This document shows, one piece after another, positions 22,914-34,384 of a stretch of DNA of 64,000 nucleotides (the first letter of the stretch is position 1; each line of letters opens with the position of its first letter). Under the pieces are notes generated by a model. That model was not told where the DNA came from. It saw nothing but the letters and a program-made list of their open reading frames with translations, and searched no databases. Made by a program: the position numbers and the translations under genes. Origin of the DNA: Hygrocybe punicea (Eukaryota > Basidiomycota > Agaricomycetes > Agaricales > Hygrophoraceae); NCBI GenBank assembly GCA_963556145.1, contig OY744473.1, positions 3,658,001-3,722,000 of the forward strand, read 5' to 3'.

Positions 22914-23189
22914 ACCTTTTAGCAGTAGAAATCAGTACAGAATCAATTATATTAGAGTGTTCAAAGGAGTCATTGAACACTGTAGTTGTCACCACTGTAG
23001 TGTCACCAAATCAACTGAGTGGACAAACCAAGCAAACAACGGCATTTGCTGCAATAATGGACCGTGATGATGTAACACAGGGTAAACAAAACCAAACTCG
23101 GCATTTGCCGCAACGATAGAGTGAAGGCCCAAAGAATTTTGCTGTGCTCAGTTTATAAAGACCAAATCCTCAATACTTTGGACTTGGAA
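22914..23189. other. Spacer between mobile elements
   Basis: This AT-rich sequence between the hAT-like element and the 3' end of Helitron-type copy A has no coding signal. A pair of GGCATTTGC-containing repeats sits near 23040 and 23100. Confidence 0.4.
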
Positions 23190-23350
23190 CTAGTGTGGGC
23201 CATTGCTTTGCATGGCATGTTGCTCGTCCCTTTTTTAGCAAGGGAACAAATATTAAGATTGAGCATATATAAACAATACAGCATTATTACCATTACATGA
23301 CAATAAATCAATATTTGAAAAGTCATCTATATCGCCTTCATTAATACAAA

Positions 23351-26300
23351 TTAATCTTGTTGATATACCACCATACTGTTGATGAATATGCAAGCTGTAA
23401 AATGTGCATCACCAAAGTACACAATTCCTCTCAATGTGTCATCAATTGGCAAGTTGATAACTTGACTAACTATTAAATTCTCAATAGAGTCAAGTGTAAA
23501 CATGATTAGAGGTGGAATTTTGTTAAATGCAATAAATTTAGTAATCTCTCCCCAACACAATTGACATCTATGTCATTGTCTATTAGCTATAATTTGAGCA
23601 AGACATGCTGAGATTGTTCCAGAAAATGAATATGAACAATGAAAGATGGCATCACATCTATCATTTTCCAGAATGGTTATGTTTTCACAATTGATACATT
23701 TAAGACAAGTTGAAGTCATTGGTTCATTTGCTTTCATTATATAATGGGCCAAATCACTTATGGCAATGCCAACTTGACCATAAGGAAATATTTCGGGTTT
23801 ATCTTGATGCAATAAATGTCTGATTGTATTTCTAACTGTTTCTAAATCTGTTGTGTGATTCTTGGATCGTTTGAATCCTAAGCTCAAAATCTTTAATATT
23901 TCATTGATGCTATTGAATCTTTTTTTCCAACTTGATGGATCTTCATTCCATATTGCTAGTAGTATTGTAAAGAGTGAATCGTAAGCACAGCTCCAATCTT
24001 GCGCATCCCATATAAACCCTTTTGGTTCATTTAATTCAATAGTACTTGTTTTTCGTCTTTTTGTCACAATGGAAGATGAACTTACAACTTGTTGTAATTT
24101 TTGTTTTTTATTTTGCAATACATTGGCTGTGGAATTTTTATGAGTGACAGTGATTGGAACAGTTCCTTTTGCAGGAACAAAGTTGAGGTTTCTGAAATCT
24201 GCCTTTTGATTTTTGTTCATAGGTTTAATTAATTGCCATGGAGAGGGCTGTGTTGTGTATTGATTTAGTTGCTCCGTGGCTTTCCATGCAATAGCATGAT
24301 GAATGTTTTTTGGAATATATGACTTTCCTTTCCATTTTCTAAATTGATCAATGATAGAATTTCGCTGATCTCCCTTGACATGGTCTGGTAAGAGTCCTTG
24401 ATATTTCAGTTTGGTAATCTCATCAAGCAGTTCTAATTCCCTGAATTCTTGCCTGAGATATCCAGAAGCACCACCTGTAATTACTTTAGGATCAAAGCCT
24501 TGCATGATGATAGTTCCTGCTGCAGATGCACTTCTTGATAAGCAAGTATAGTAGGATTGGTGGTTTCTACAACTACTGAGGTCGACCACATTGTTAGGAC
24601 GAGTACGTCCTTGACATGCATAATCAGTCATTGCAAAATTAGGTAGTACCAACACTTGTTCTCTTGACAAAGATATCACATCATCATTGGGTAATGAGCA
24701 CATGGTGGAAGTGACATGTTTTGTAATCGGCACAACATTTTCAGGAAGTCCTTCTATGTTAATTTTTTTTGGAGGATTCAATAATCTGACAAATAAAGTG
24801 TCCAGTACAGTTTGTTGTTCTGGACCTATTGCACTCTGCCAACCCACAACCATGCCCTCTGCTCCTTTGGTAATGCAGCACTCCATTGCATCATTGTTTC
24901 TCAGCATCACTGGCATGCCTACACATAAGTCCAATCTTCCTGGTATATGCTCAGAGGATGATGCATGTGGTTGGCTCCAAAGTAGCTTTTGGAGTGAAGG
25001 TTCCAATATCTTTGTGTGTCGAATAGGATCCAAAATTGTTGACATGTGATGAGATGAGATTTTGCTATTGGAACTAGTAGGATCATTCCATTTGTCTATG
25101 GAATAGAATGATGTTAATGGTCTTTTATTTTCAGCAGCAAAACGTTGAATACCAAGTTCATTGATTTTGTCTTTTTGTGCATTCAATGCAGTTACAACTG
25201 ATACATTCCTGAATTTCTTTTGGGCTAATTTTGGATCATTTGGACCTTTTCCTGCGATGCGAGTACGAAGAAATGCGATATCTTCTTCAGTACATGCTTT
25301 GTATCTCATGTTTTCCAATGCCTGTCTCTGTTGGACATCTTCTTTTGACTGATTGGTTTGTCTCATATTTTCACGTAATATAACAACCATTGTAATCTGA
25401 TGCCAAAGAGCTTTGCCTATAGCAGCTTCCTGATTTGGTATAGTTTGACTGGAATTGATTTGGACACCAATGGTTCCGGAGTACAAAGGAGCACCACTCA
25501 TAGCTGGTGGAAGTTGGCCAAAATCTCCTGCAAATATCATATTAATGCCACCAAAGGGTTCATCATAAACACCACATGCTTTTGCACACTGAGCACTGAT
25601 TTTATACATATCTCTGCAAGATAACATTGAAACCTCATCAATGAAAATGTAATCCACACCATCAAGATTGGCACGGACTTGTGCAAGGGAATGAGATGAT
25701 CCTCCCTTATTAATTCCCAGAATGGAGTAATATGTAGATCCATTGACAAGGGCAGCAGCACCACCGGTTGGTGCAAGAACCACAAATCGATGATTCTCGT
25801 TGTGTTTACCAAAGAAACTAGTCAATGCTTTGATGACTTGTGATTTTCCTGTGCCTGCAATCCCACCAAGATACATGCATAGCTTATCAGAACTGTTAAT
25901 CAAGGTAGAGTGATTGGCAATGATATGAAATACTCTCTTTTGGTCAGTGTTCAACTTGTAATCATTGATAGTTACATCAATAAGATGACGATCAGTTCTG
26001 TTTGCAGGAATAAACATATGGTTGATGTATGCTGCGTCCACTATCTTGACATCATTATATTGAAAATTTCCCAATTTATCTATGTTTGCTCTTTTCGTTG
26101 GTAAATTTTTATTTCTGTCATCGATGATTTCCTTTTTCTTTGCAAGGACTGCAGTTCTCCATAATTTTGCTGATTGTACTACAGGTGGTTCTATAGGTAT
26201 CAATGGTCCTATATCTGGGGTACCATCAATACAATCATCGAGCCACCCTGACCTTTTCAAATTTCTTTCAGCTATCAGCATTTGATCTTTCCTCTTTTGT

Positions 26301-28088
26301 CCTTTATGGCCAAGTTTCAGAAGTATTTCTGTGTCATTATTGTCTTCACCAATATTCTTGTCGAAGCCATCACCATTAACGGCTAATTCAGCATTGTGCA
26401 TGTCATCCATTTCATCAAGATTGTTTGAAGTTGCCCATGAATACCTTATATCTTCAGTATTATTCTTTCGACGTTTAGCAGAGAAATCATCTCTTGCATC
26501 TAGACACTCATATCGTAAACCAAAGTATTTCATGATCTCCAGCTCTCTTTTAGAAAACTCATGGTCTATGAAAGCATTATCCCATGTTTGTAATTTACAT
26601 TTGAGTTCTTTGCCACTTCTCCATGGCTTGAAAAACGTTAACATTGTACAACAATAATATTCTCGATCACCATGGTCAGCCCTTGGCAAAGTGTTTGGAA
26701 TAAAATTAGGAACTATGAAAGGATCATTTCCTTTCATTTTGGCATGGTGGGTGAGATATTGTGGATGATTGGGATGTAAAGTATAATCATTTTCATTTTT
26801 TGTCAATTTATTAAGATCAACTTCATTTGTTTTATCAGCTATTTCTGTGCCTGCATTTCTATTCAAACCATCAGGTTTTGGAATTTCATCTATCTCCATG
26901 AGTATATCATTATCAATTACATCAGACAAGTCGTCATCACTGGAGTCGTCAACATTAGTAGGTTCAGTGCAAGAGTCAGACAAATCATCACAGCCTAGAT
27001 TGTCAAAAATTTGGTTTTGCACTGGTTCTCTTCTGGCCCTTTTGGTCTTTGTTTTGGTGTGTCTTTTCTTTGGTTCCATAGTGGCAAGACGTATCCAGTC
27101 ATACAGTGATACATTATCATACAAGGCGGGTCTGAACATATAATTATTTACTTTGGAAAGTCCAATGTATGCACCATTATTCTTACCAATAACAACCTTT
27201 TGTGCATTATTTTGGTCTTCACATATATTAGCAATTTCTTCATCAGACCATGCACTGATAACCTCTTTAACATAAGATCTCCAAAAGAATGGCACAAATT
27301 TATGACTGGTGTAGTGATCAGGATTTCCAACACTGGATGCAAGCCATAATATTTCTAATAAAAATATCTTGAAATTGTTTGGAAATTAATCCATATTATT
27401 TTAACATGTCATTTGCAGAGAACATTTAAATATATAGTGCATATTGTTTGTATATTTCTGAAAAAGGTATGATAAAGATATGATAAAAATTATAAGAAAA
27501 GAAAGATGTTCAAAGACTGTGAAATTGTATTTCTTTTAAGATAGCACTCAAGATATTTTTATTATAACTTCCTTTAAAATGAACTGACATTATTCAAAAT
27601 GTTTTTAAACTTTTTCTTACAACGATGTATTAAAGTAACATGGATTAATTTCAAGATAACTTCAAGATATTTTGAGTTGAAATACTATGGCTTGCATCCA
27701 GTGCAAGCACATATAATGAAGCCATTGGAGCACCAATTTCCATTTTGGAGGTGAGTGAATTGACTATTTGTGTAAACAGTTTTCTGACTTTGTCTTTTCT
27801 TTTCAGGTCGCCACCAATCATTTTGGAATTCTTATCAAAAATACTTTTTATCACTTCAAAAATGCTATAGGTCTTCAAGGAGAATTTTGTAATATAATCT
27901 GTTATGTATGCAACTATGGCCTTTATAGCAGTACCTGATAATAAGCTGGTCACATCAGAATTGCATCGTAGCATATATGTAACTTCAGGTGTCACCGTGT
28001 TCATCCAAGGTTCACCATGCTTGAGGTTGAGACCACCAGTGTTAAGTTCTACAAAGGTTTGTTGCAAGATATCACAGGGAATTGGTCA
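23351..28088 (-). pseudogene. Copy A Rep-helicase, Tyr/helicase/protease half (broken)
   Basis: This corresponds to the 1467-codon ORF of copy B. It keeps AYITDYITK (Rep tyrosines), GIAGTGKSQVI (Walker A), IFIDEVSMLS (Walker B), AGDFGQLPP and WSCAYDSLFTIL (protease-like). It is broken by a MITE at 27331-27703, by a CGG-to-TGA change after NRQ (stop at 23573-23575), and by a small deletion near 23440. The in-frame TGA at 28086-28088 that separates it from the upstream half is shared with copy B. Confidence 0.85.
27331..27703. mobile_element. CACTA-like MITE, 373 bp
   Basis: The perfect inverted ends CACTGGATGCAAGCCATA are flanked by the 3-bp duplication CAA (27328-27330 and 27704-27706). Copy B lacks the insert at the matching place, which gives a natural empty site. 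CACTR ends and a 3-bp duplication are typical of the CACTA (EnSpm) superfamily. The interior is AT-rich with no ORF. Confidence 0.88.
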
Positions 28089-31000
28089 TTTACATTCGCC
28101 TTTCGAATTAAGACAATATAGCTTTTTTTTGCCGTCATGCCTGTTATGTACATTTAATCGCAATAAAAGATCATCTACAACATCTTGAAACCTTTACCAC
28201 CATGTTGATCTTTTGTTGTGATATTGACAATTCATGGAACAATTATATGATGGTGGATCTGGCATGACACATGTCAGTGGTTGATATTCAGATTTCTACA
28301 TTGTCTGTTCCATTTTCTGTGATACCTCATCTTTAGAACCTGTCATGAATTGTCCTACACACAAACTTTCCAAGTATTCCACTAATCTTTTCTGAAAGTC
28401 AGAACTTTCTCACACATAATCTTGTCATGTATTGCTTGAGGTGTAAGGCATCTCTTTATCCACAGCAGCATATGAAGATGCAAGGTAAGACATCCTTGTT
28501 CCTCTACCATTGCATAATAACCTGATGTGTTTCCATAAAGGCCAGGATGATATTCATTTATTCCTAATATATGTTTGATGAACATTTCAGTAGTAAAGTA
28601 AAAGAAGCGGGCTCCAGCAACTGGATTATTTGCAATTAGTTTGTAACAATCCTGGGGTAGACATAGTTTAGGATAAAACTTTTCTTTGTTGTCAGCATAA
28701 TATAAGCATAGTGGGTGATTGATGTCTGCAGGTGCAAAAGTGATAAACCAAGTTGGAGCACCAATATAGGATATCAGAGACCAAATCTCATTTTACATGT
28801 ATTTCTTGTTAGTAATTGAACCTTTGACCTGACCAGCTACGTGATCCAGATCAGAAATGAGTTTATAGCACGCTTTCTCCTCCAATGTATCTGGTTTGAC
28901 TCTATCACCTCTAGATAATCTTTTAGAGAGGTCATCCAAAACAGCTGTATTGATATTCATCAGGCGATCTGCAATATCGTTGAAATTATGTTTATTAGTC
29001 AACAAATAACCTCCGGTTGTACCATCTTTAATCTTTTCTTGATTGAATGCAATCAGTGGAAAATAGGGATCAGTTTGAAATCTTTTGTCATGGTACATCA
29101 GAAGATGTCTTTTGTGCATCATATCACTGATGCTTAAAACATCCTTGTCAATGCTACTAATACCACCCAAGCCATATGGAAATAGGCAGGGGAACATCAT
29201 AGGATATAACTGAGGATTATTAAAGAATGATTCTGGATTTCTAGCATGGCTTATGGCAAGAACACCACCATGGTTATCTATCAAGTGCTTGGTTGCTCTA
29301 GCTATTAATGCCTTTGGACTTGTAATATCTAGATTTTCGCCAGTTACTCCACTAACAACAAAGGGACAAGGCCCATCTTCCACACCATCTTCCTCTTCAT
29401 TGTCAAATGCACTAGTGGCTTCCGGTTCCTTATTTGTGTCTGCTGGTCGATATGCAACCACAACAGGAATTCCATGATCTGGATATTGTGCTAGATTTTC
29501 ATAGGAGATATCTAAATCATAGTAATCCATGTGATTCAATTTCAGCCATTCTAAAGCTGCAGAAACTCGCCTTTGGCAAACCAATAAAGGTGTTCGCTCC
29601 ATGTCTTCTGGAGTTGGTCTGGCAGGACCAGTGAAAATGAATGCTAGCACTTCATCAAGTTCTTTAATTGTTGGAGGCAACCGTTGATATATCCTTGGTG
29701 TTGGGTTTTGAAACATGATGGCATTTGCTTTCATTTTATGCATCCCAGAGGAGACACGAACAATACATTTGTTGTGACGAACATGGGCAATCAAAAGTTG
29801 TTCAGCAAATGTTAGATTTTGAAGTTGTGCAGGAATTCTTCCCATCCAAAGTCCATTTGCCAAAGCATATTTGGGAGTTTGGCCTTTATTCAGACTGAGC
29901 ACACATGGTTTGCATATCCATTTACATGTGTTATCTAGCACTGGACCTTTGATATCCTCTATTGGATCAGAACAATGATATTGTTCACATCTTGTGATTC
30001 CCATATTGTCTCTAGTTAATATTTTCAGATTAACCTTCGTCTTTGACAATAAAGACATGTTTTTCAATGCAACCAATTGACCACATACAGCACACCCACT
30101 TTCTTGGAAACATTCAGGTGATGTATCTCTGCACCAGTTGCTGATTATGGTTTCCTTCAATTCAATAGATGGTGGAGGAGGAGGAGGAAATGATTGCTCA
30201 TCTGACTTGTCCAATTCTTCTTTCATTTTAGTCTGAGTTTCTTCTTTTCCACACTCATATGTTTCTGTCATTTGTTGTCATTTGTACCACTCTTTACACT
30301 TATCTTTATTTGATTTACAGCCATTTGCATAATTCTTGGCAGTAAATGCACTTTTTTCAATCAATTGAGAAATATGGACTTAGTGGAATTTCCCATGCTG
30401 AATCTTGTATCTCATGAAATACTGCATGGATTGAGATGGGTATAGAGGGAAAGTTGTACTATTCTTGAAGGGCTATCTGCTCCTATAATTATATTTGGAC
30501 AATATTTAGTGGATGATGAGTTGTAGATGAAACAAGAGGTAAACCAGTACTTTTTAACACCCAAAATGATATTGTAAAATTATGGTGTCAAATGAGCTCC
30601 CATGAAGAAGATTGTAGGGAGAAAATTGTCCATTTTTTCAAGGGCTAGAAGTACATATACCGTGTTTTTCTTTATTTTTGGTCTGTGAGACCATATTTAT
30701 GATTCTTGTGGTATTTCACTCCAATGCAGACAAACATAATATAGATGCAATATGGACTCAAAGAACAAAAATAAAAAAAACACAGTATATGTACTTCTAG
30801 CCCTTGAAAAAATGGACAATTTTCTCCCTACAATCTTCTTCATGGGAGCTCATTTGACGCCATAATTTGACAATATCATTTTGGGTGTTAAAAAGTACTG
30901 GTTTACCTCTTGTTTCATCTACAACTCATCATCCACTAAATATTGTCTAAATATAATTATAGGAGCAGATAGCCCTTCAAGAATAGTACAACTTTCCCTC

Positions 31001-31772
31001 TATACCCATCTCAATCCATGCAGTATTTCATGAGATACAAGATTCAGCATGGGAAATTCCACTAAGTCCATATTTCTCAATTGATTGAAAAAAGTGCATT
31101 TACTGCCAAGAATTATGCAAACGGCTGTAATATCATGCACATGAAAAATAGAAACATGAGTATCACAAGCTGAACAATTATGCCTCATTAATGCCACAGA
31201 TAGATCTTGTCCATGTAATCTTCGTAATGTCTTTGACAAATATATACCATGTATTATTGTTATTTCACCAATATCCTTCACCGTCAACTTTGGCAGAAGT
31301 TCATGTAAAGGCATTTTAACACATGCATATTTTTTTCTATCTTCATATAAAGTGTTGGCTGTTTGTTCATCAATATGCCCCACGTATTCGAATAATATGT
31401 CAGAATCATGGTTGATATTATTAGACGGGAGCATGAAAGATTGAAGAAGGTTAAACTTGAATGTTGGTATTCGTTTATGACCACCAATGAAGTGATATCT
31501 ATGAAGGGAATTTATATATAAAGATTTAAATGGGTTTCTGAATAAATTTAAATTGAACACAATTATGTTGGAATGACTATGTCGTATTATGAAACATAGT
31601 GTGATCCACAGCAACATTGCATGTGTTAGAGAACTAGTAATGCAATGAAATAAATATGATCTGAAATCATGTCGTCTCAATAGCCATCGCATGAGCAATG
31701 CCTTGATCATTTTACAATGACATTGGACAGTGATAGGTGTGAGAAGACAATACAAAGCAAAGAAATATTTAG
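28089..31772 (-). pseudogene. Copy A Rep N-terminal half (broken)
   Basis: This corresponds to the 1085-codon ORF of copy B. The best-kept part is 28793-30271, covering the zinc-finger region, the DUF6570-like segment (KYALANGLWMGRIPAQLQNL) and the start of the Helitron-like N domain. Damage includes a stop at KKYM (TAA where copy B has CGA, at 28793), further lesions at 28090-28790, and the 810-bp MITE at 30318. The N-terminal 130 codons were carried to 58985-59370 by the retrotransposon insertion. Confidence 0.8.
30318..31127. mobile_element. Fold-back MITE with about 370-bp inverted arms
   Basis: Left end CAGCCATTTGCATAATTCTT and right end AAGAATTATGCAAACGGCTG start a long inverted repeat. 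The arms run to about 30690 and 30760, leaving a short loop. TA flanks both sides (30316-30317 and 31128-31129), and copy B has the empty site with a single TA. This indicates a Tc1/mariner-type TA insertion. A diverged relative lies at 52553-53090. Confidence 0.88.
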
Positions 31773-31777
31773 GAGGT

Positions 31778-32333
31778 TGTCATATCCCATGCAGCTCCGC
31801 CGGATTCCGACGAACTCCGCTCCGGACTTTTCCGCCGACTTATCTTATCTTATCTTATCTTATCTTCTCGCGTACGTTATTGTTCTTCTCTTGTTAATTA
31901 CTATTCCTCCCCATCTCCGTTTACTCCGACCTCCTTTTCTCTTCCTCCCCTTTGTTTACTTGTCACCGTACATAGCAACCTTTTATCCCTTTTATTTTCT
32001 TCCGAACTCCGATCCTCTTTCCGGAGTTCATATTGTCTTCACGTCTCCAAGGACATGACAATTAGTTTACCAAGTATATAAACTAGAACTACAATGTCCT
32101 GTAACTCCATTCGGAAAATCAACTTGAGTTCCTTATTTCTTACCCACTCTCAAACTTAAGACTTTCCCTTAAGCTCATTAATTATCTTAGTACTTAGTCC
32201 GGAACTCCGGACTAACTCCGCTCCGTCCACGTCTTCTCAATACGACTTAAGGAAGTAGTGAACCTACTTCAAGAGTTGACGTCTCCGCTCCTCCGAAGAA
32301 CTCCGATCCTTCCGGAGTTGCACGCCTCTAACA
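31778..32333 (+). repeat. 5' LTR (556 bp)
   Basis: It starts TGTCATATCCCATGCAGCTC and ends CCTCTAACA. It contains five TTATC repeats near 31839-31864 and a TATATAAA box at 32075. It pairs with the 3' LTR at 58424-58979. Confidence 0.93.
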
Positions 32334-32335
32334 GT

Positions 32336-32346
32336 ATTTTCTGAAC
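32336..32346 (+). promoter_or_regulatory. Probable self-priming primer-binding site
   Basis: ATTTTCTGAAC lies 2 nt after the 5' LTR. It is the exact complement of GTTCAGAAAAT at 58755-58765 in the 3' LTR (9 of 11 in the mutated 5' LTR at 32109-32119). That LTR site is 34 bp downstream of a TATATAAA box (58721), where transcription would begin. A tRNA-type TGG site is absent after the LTR. This is the arrangement known for self-primed Tf1-type elements, where an 11-nt mRNA 5' end anneals to the binding site. Confidence 0.7.
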
Positions 32347-32379
32347 AACTCTTGAGTCGTATTCCCTTTACATTTGATC

Positions 32380-33544
32380 ATGTCTTTCCAAGGCTTCTCC
32401 CAACGAAGAACCCCCACACGTTATCGACTTACTTGACCGGCAAACTCCTCATCCCAACGCCCAACGATAACCCCGGTCTCTCCGTTAGAAGAAACTCACA
32501 CTCTGAGACACGAACCGTTTCCGCGCCCAGTCTTTGAAGAGAACAATCCTCTCGGACCGGGCAATCCTAATCGCGATGACACCAACCTTGCTGAGGCCAT
32601 CGCTCTTCTAGCCACTACTCTCCAAAACAAAGGAGACGACAAGCAACGCACCAAAGTCCAAGAACCGGACACGTTTGACGCCTCCGATCCGACAAAACTC
32701 CGCCCTTTCCTGGTTCAGTGTCAACTGAACTTCAATGATCGACCAACCGCTTTCCAAATGGACGGCGCCAAAGTCAACTTCGCCCTCTCCTACCTCAAAG
32801 GGATCGCACTTGCGTGGTTCGAGCCTTACCTTTTGGAGAACCCGGATATCGATACCTATCCGCTGGACTTCATGTCCGATTACGGAGATTTCTGCACGGA
32901 GTTGCAGAATAATTTCGGACCTCTGGACCCTAAAGGTAGCGCCGAGAGCGAGTTGGAAAACCTTGTAATGAAGGATAACCAACGAATTGCGAAGTATATC
33001 GTTAACTTCAATCGTCTCGCTACGCAGGGACATTGGTGCCTTATGGCATTCTTTTTACCGAGGACTTCCGGATCGCCTCAAAGATCAACTTGCCCAATCC
33101 GAGAAACCAAAGAACCTCTACGTGCTGAAGGATAAGGCTCAACTCCTTGACGCCCGGTATTGGGAATGGAAAGCGGAGATTTCCCGCGCTTCGGGATCCT
33201 CTTCTGCTAAAGCCTCTACTTCCGAGGCCAAGTCTTCGACCGAAAAAGCTTCCGAGAAGAAGTCCCCTGCCAAAACTACCAACTCCGGTAGTACCTCCTC
33301 CATCACTCCGAAAACCCCTCCTGTCTACGCCGATAAGCTAGGCAAGGATGGTAAACTCAAGCCCGCGGAATGTCAACGCCGCATCGACAATAAACTCTGC
33401 ATTATATGCGGGGGAGCTGGACACATGGCCAAGGATTGCACCAAGGCCAAGTATTCGTCCACTCGCGTTGCCGCCCGCGCCGCCTCCACTTCCTCCGCAC
33501 CTCCGGTCTCTAGTTCCGATTCTCTAGAGGAGCCGGAAAAATAG
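32380..33544 (+). pseudogene. Gypsy Gag with one frameshift
   Basis: The ATG at 32380 opens MSFQGFSPTKNPHTLSTYLT. The capsid-like region reads DTFDASDPTKLRPFLVQCQL, YLKGIALAWFEPYLLENPD and then FNRLATQ. Near 33020 the frame changes: the continuation DIGALWHSFYRGLPDRLKDQ lies one base over, so a single-base indel has occurred. The second frame runs on through a Lys/Ser-rich linker to a CCHC zinc knuckle (CIICGGAGHMAKDC) and stops at 33544. The gag stop is preceded by an A5 run (GGAAAAATAG), and pol lies in the -1 frame, open from 33514, which would suit -1 frameshifting; that is inference. Confidence 0.85.
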
Positions 33545-34315
33545 AGAGCAGTCTGCATACTCCGGCACAGGATGTAGGCTGCGTTGAACCTGACTGTGCG
33601 CTACCGGAAGTAAAACTCAACGCGTCCGCTCTTTCTAATGATTCCTTGACGATTTCTCTTTATCATTCTTCTACGCTTATCGTTACCCTTGTGGATTGTG
33701 GATCGACGCATTGTTTCATTGACCCGGAATTTTGTTCCCTTCACAATCTTCCTATTTTTCCTACTGCTCCGAAACGCCTCTGCTTGTTTGATGGTTCCTC
33801 CGGTGGAATCATCGACAAATGTGTATCTATCTCTGTCCGTTTTTCTACTGGTGAAATTCTAATCTTAGAATTTTTGGTCACTCTGTTGGATCCGTCTGTT
33901 TCCGCAGTTCTTGGATATAGCTGGCTCGCCAAATACAATCCGTTGATTGACTGGATCGAGCATAGCGTTAAATTCCGTTCTTCTGATTCCGCGCCTCCGT
34001 TGTCGACTCCGGTGCCTAGCGAGGCACCACTTCCGGACCCTCCAGTACGACCTCCGTCCCCTCCGTCCTCTCCGTCTACTCCGCCCGAACCTCCTTCACC
34101 ATCCGCTTCGAAGCCTGACATCTCCTTTGTCAGCACTCAAGCCTTTTTGCGTGGTTGCAAAGTACCCGGCACTCAGGTCTTCCGTATGGAAGTCCGATTA
34201 CCTGACGCCACCGGTTGCTCTGCAAGCTACGGCCCTCCGGAGTCCTCCGAACCCTCCGTGGACCTTCACAATATCCCTGAAGAGTATCACGAATTCGCTG
34301 ACGTCTTTAGCAAGA
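33514..34315 (+). CDS. Gypsy pol, part 1 (protease)
   Basis: Open frame overlapping the gag end. The protease motif is TLVDCGSTHCFIDPEF, with DCG in place of the usual DSG or DTG. A Pro/Ser-rich linker follows, then HEFADVFSKT, the normal lead-in to RT. The frame is cut at 34315 by the Helitron-type insertion and resumes at 54490 with KAWNLPEHRPYDLKI in the same frame. Confidence 0.88.
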
Positions 34316-34384
34316 CTAGTGGGGTGTGGGCCATTGCTTTGCATGGCATGTTACTCGTCCCTTCTTTTAGCAAGAGAACACATA

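Larger units (their letters stand above)
23190..31777 (-). mobile_element. Helitron-superfamily element copy A, 3' part
   Basis: The minus-strand 3' end is a GCCATGCAAAGCAATGGC hairpin followed by CCACACTAG and then host T at 23189. The sequence parallels copy B (34316-42480) at high identity. The element continues to 31777, where a Ty3/Gypsy retrotransposon is inserted, and resumes at 58980. Two MITEs also interrupt it (27331-27703 and 30318-31127). The Rep-helicase ORFs are broken by stops and insertions, so copy A is inactive. Confidence 0.85.
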
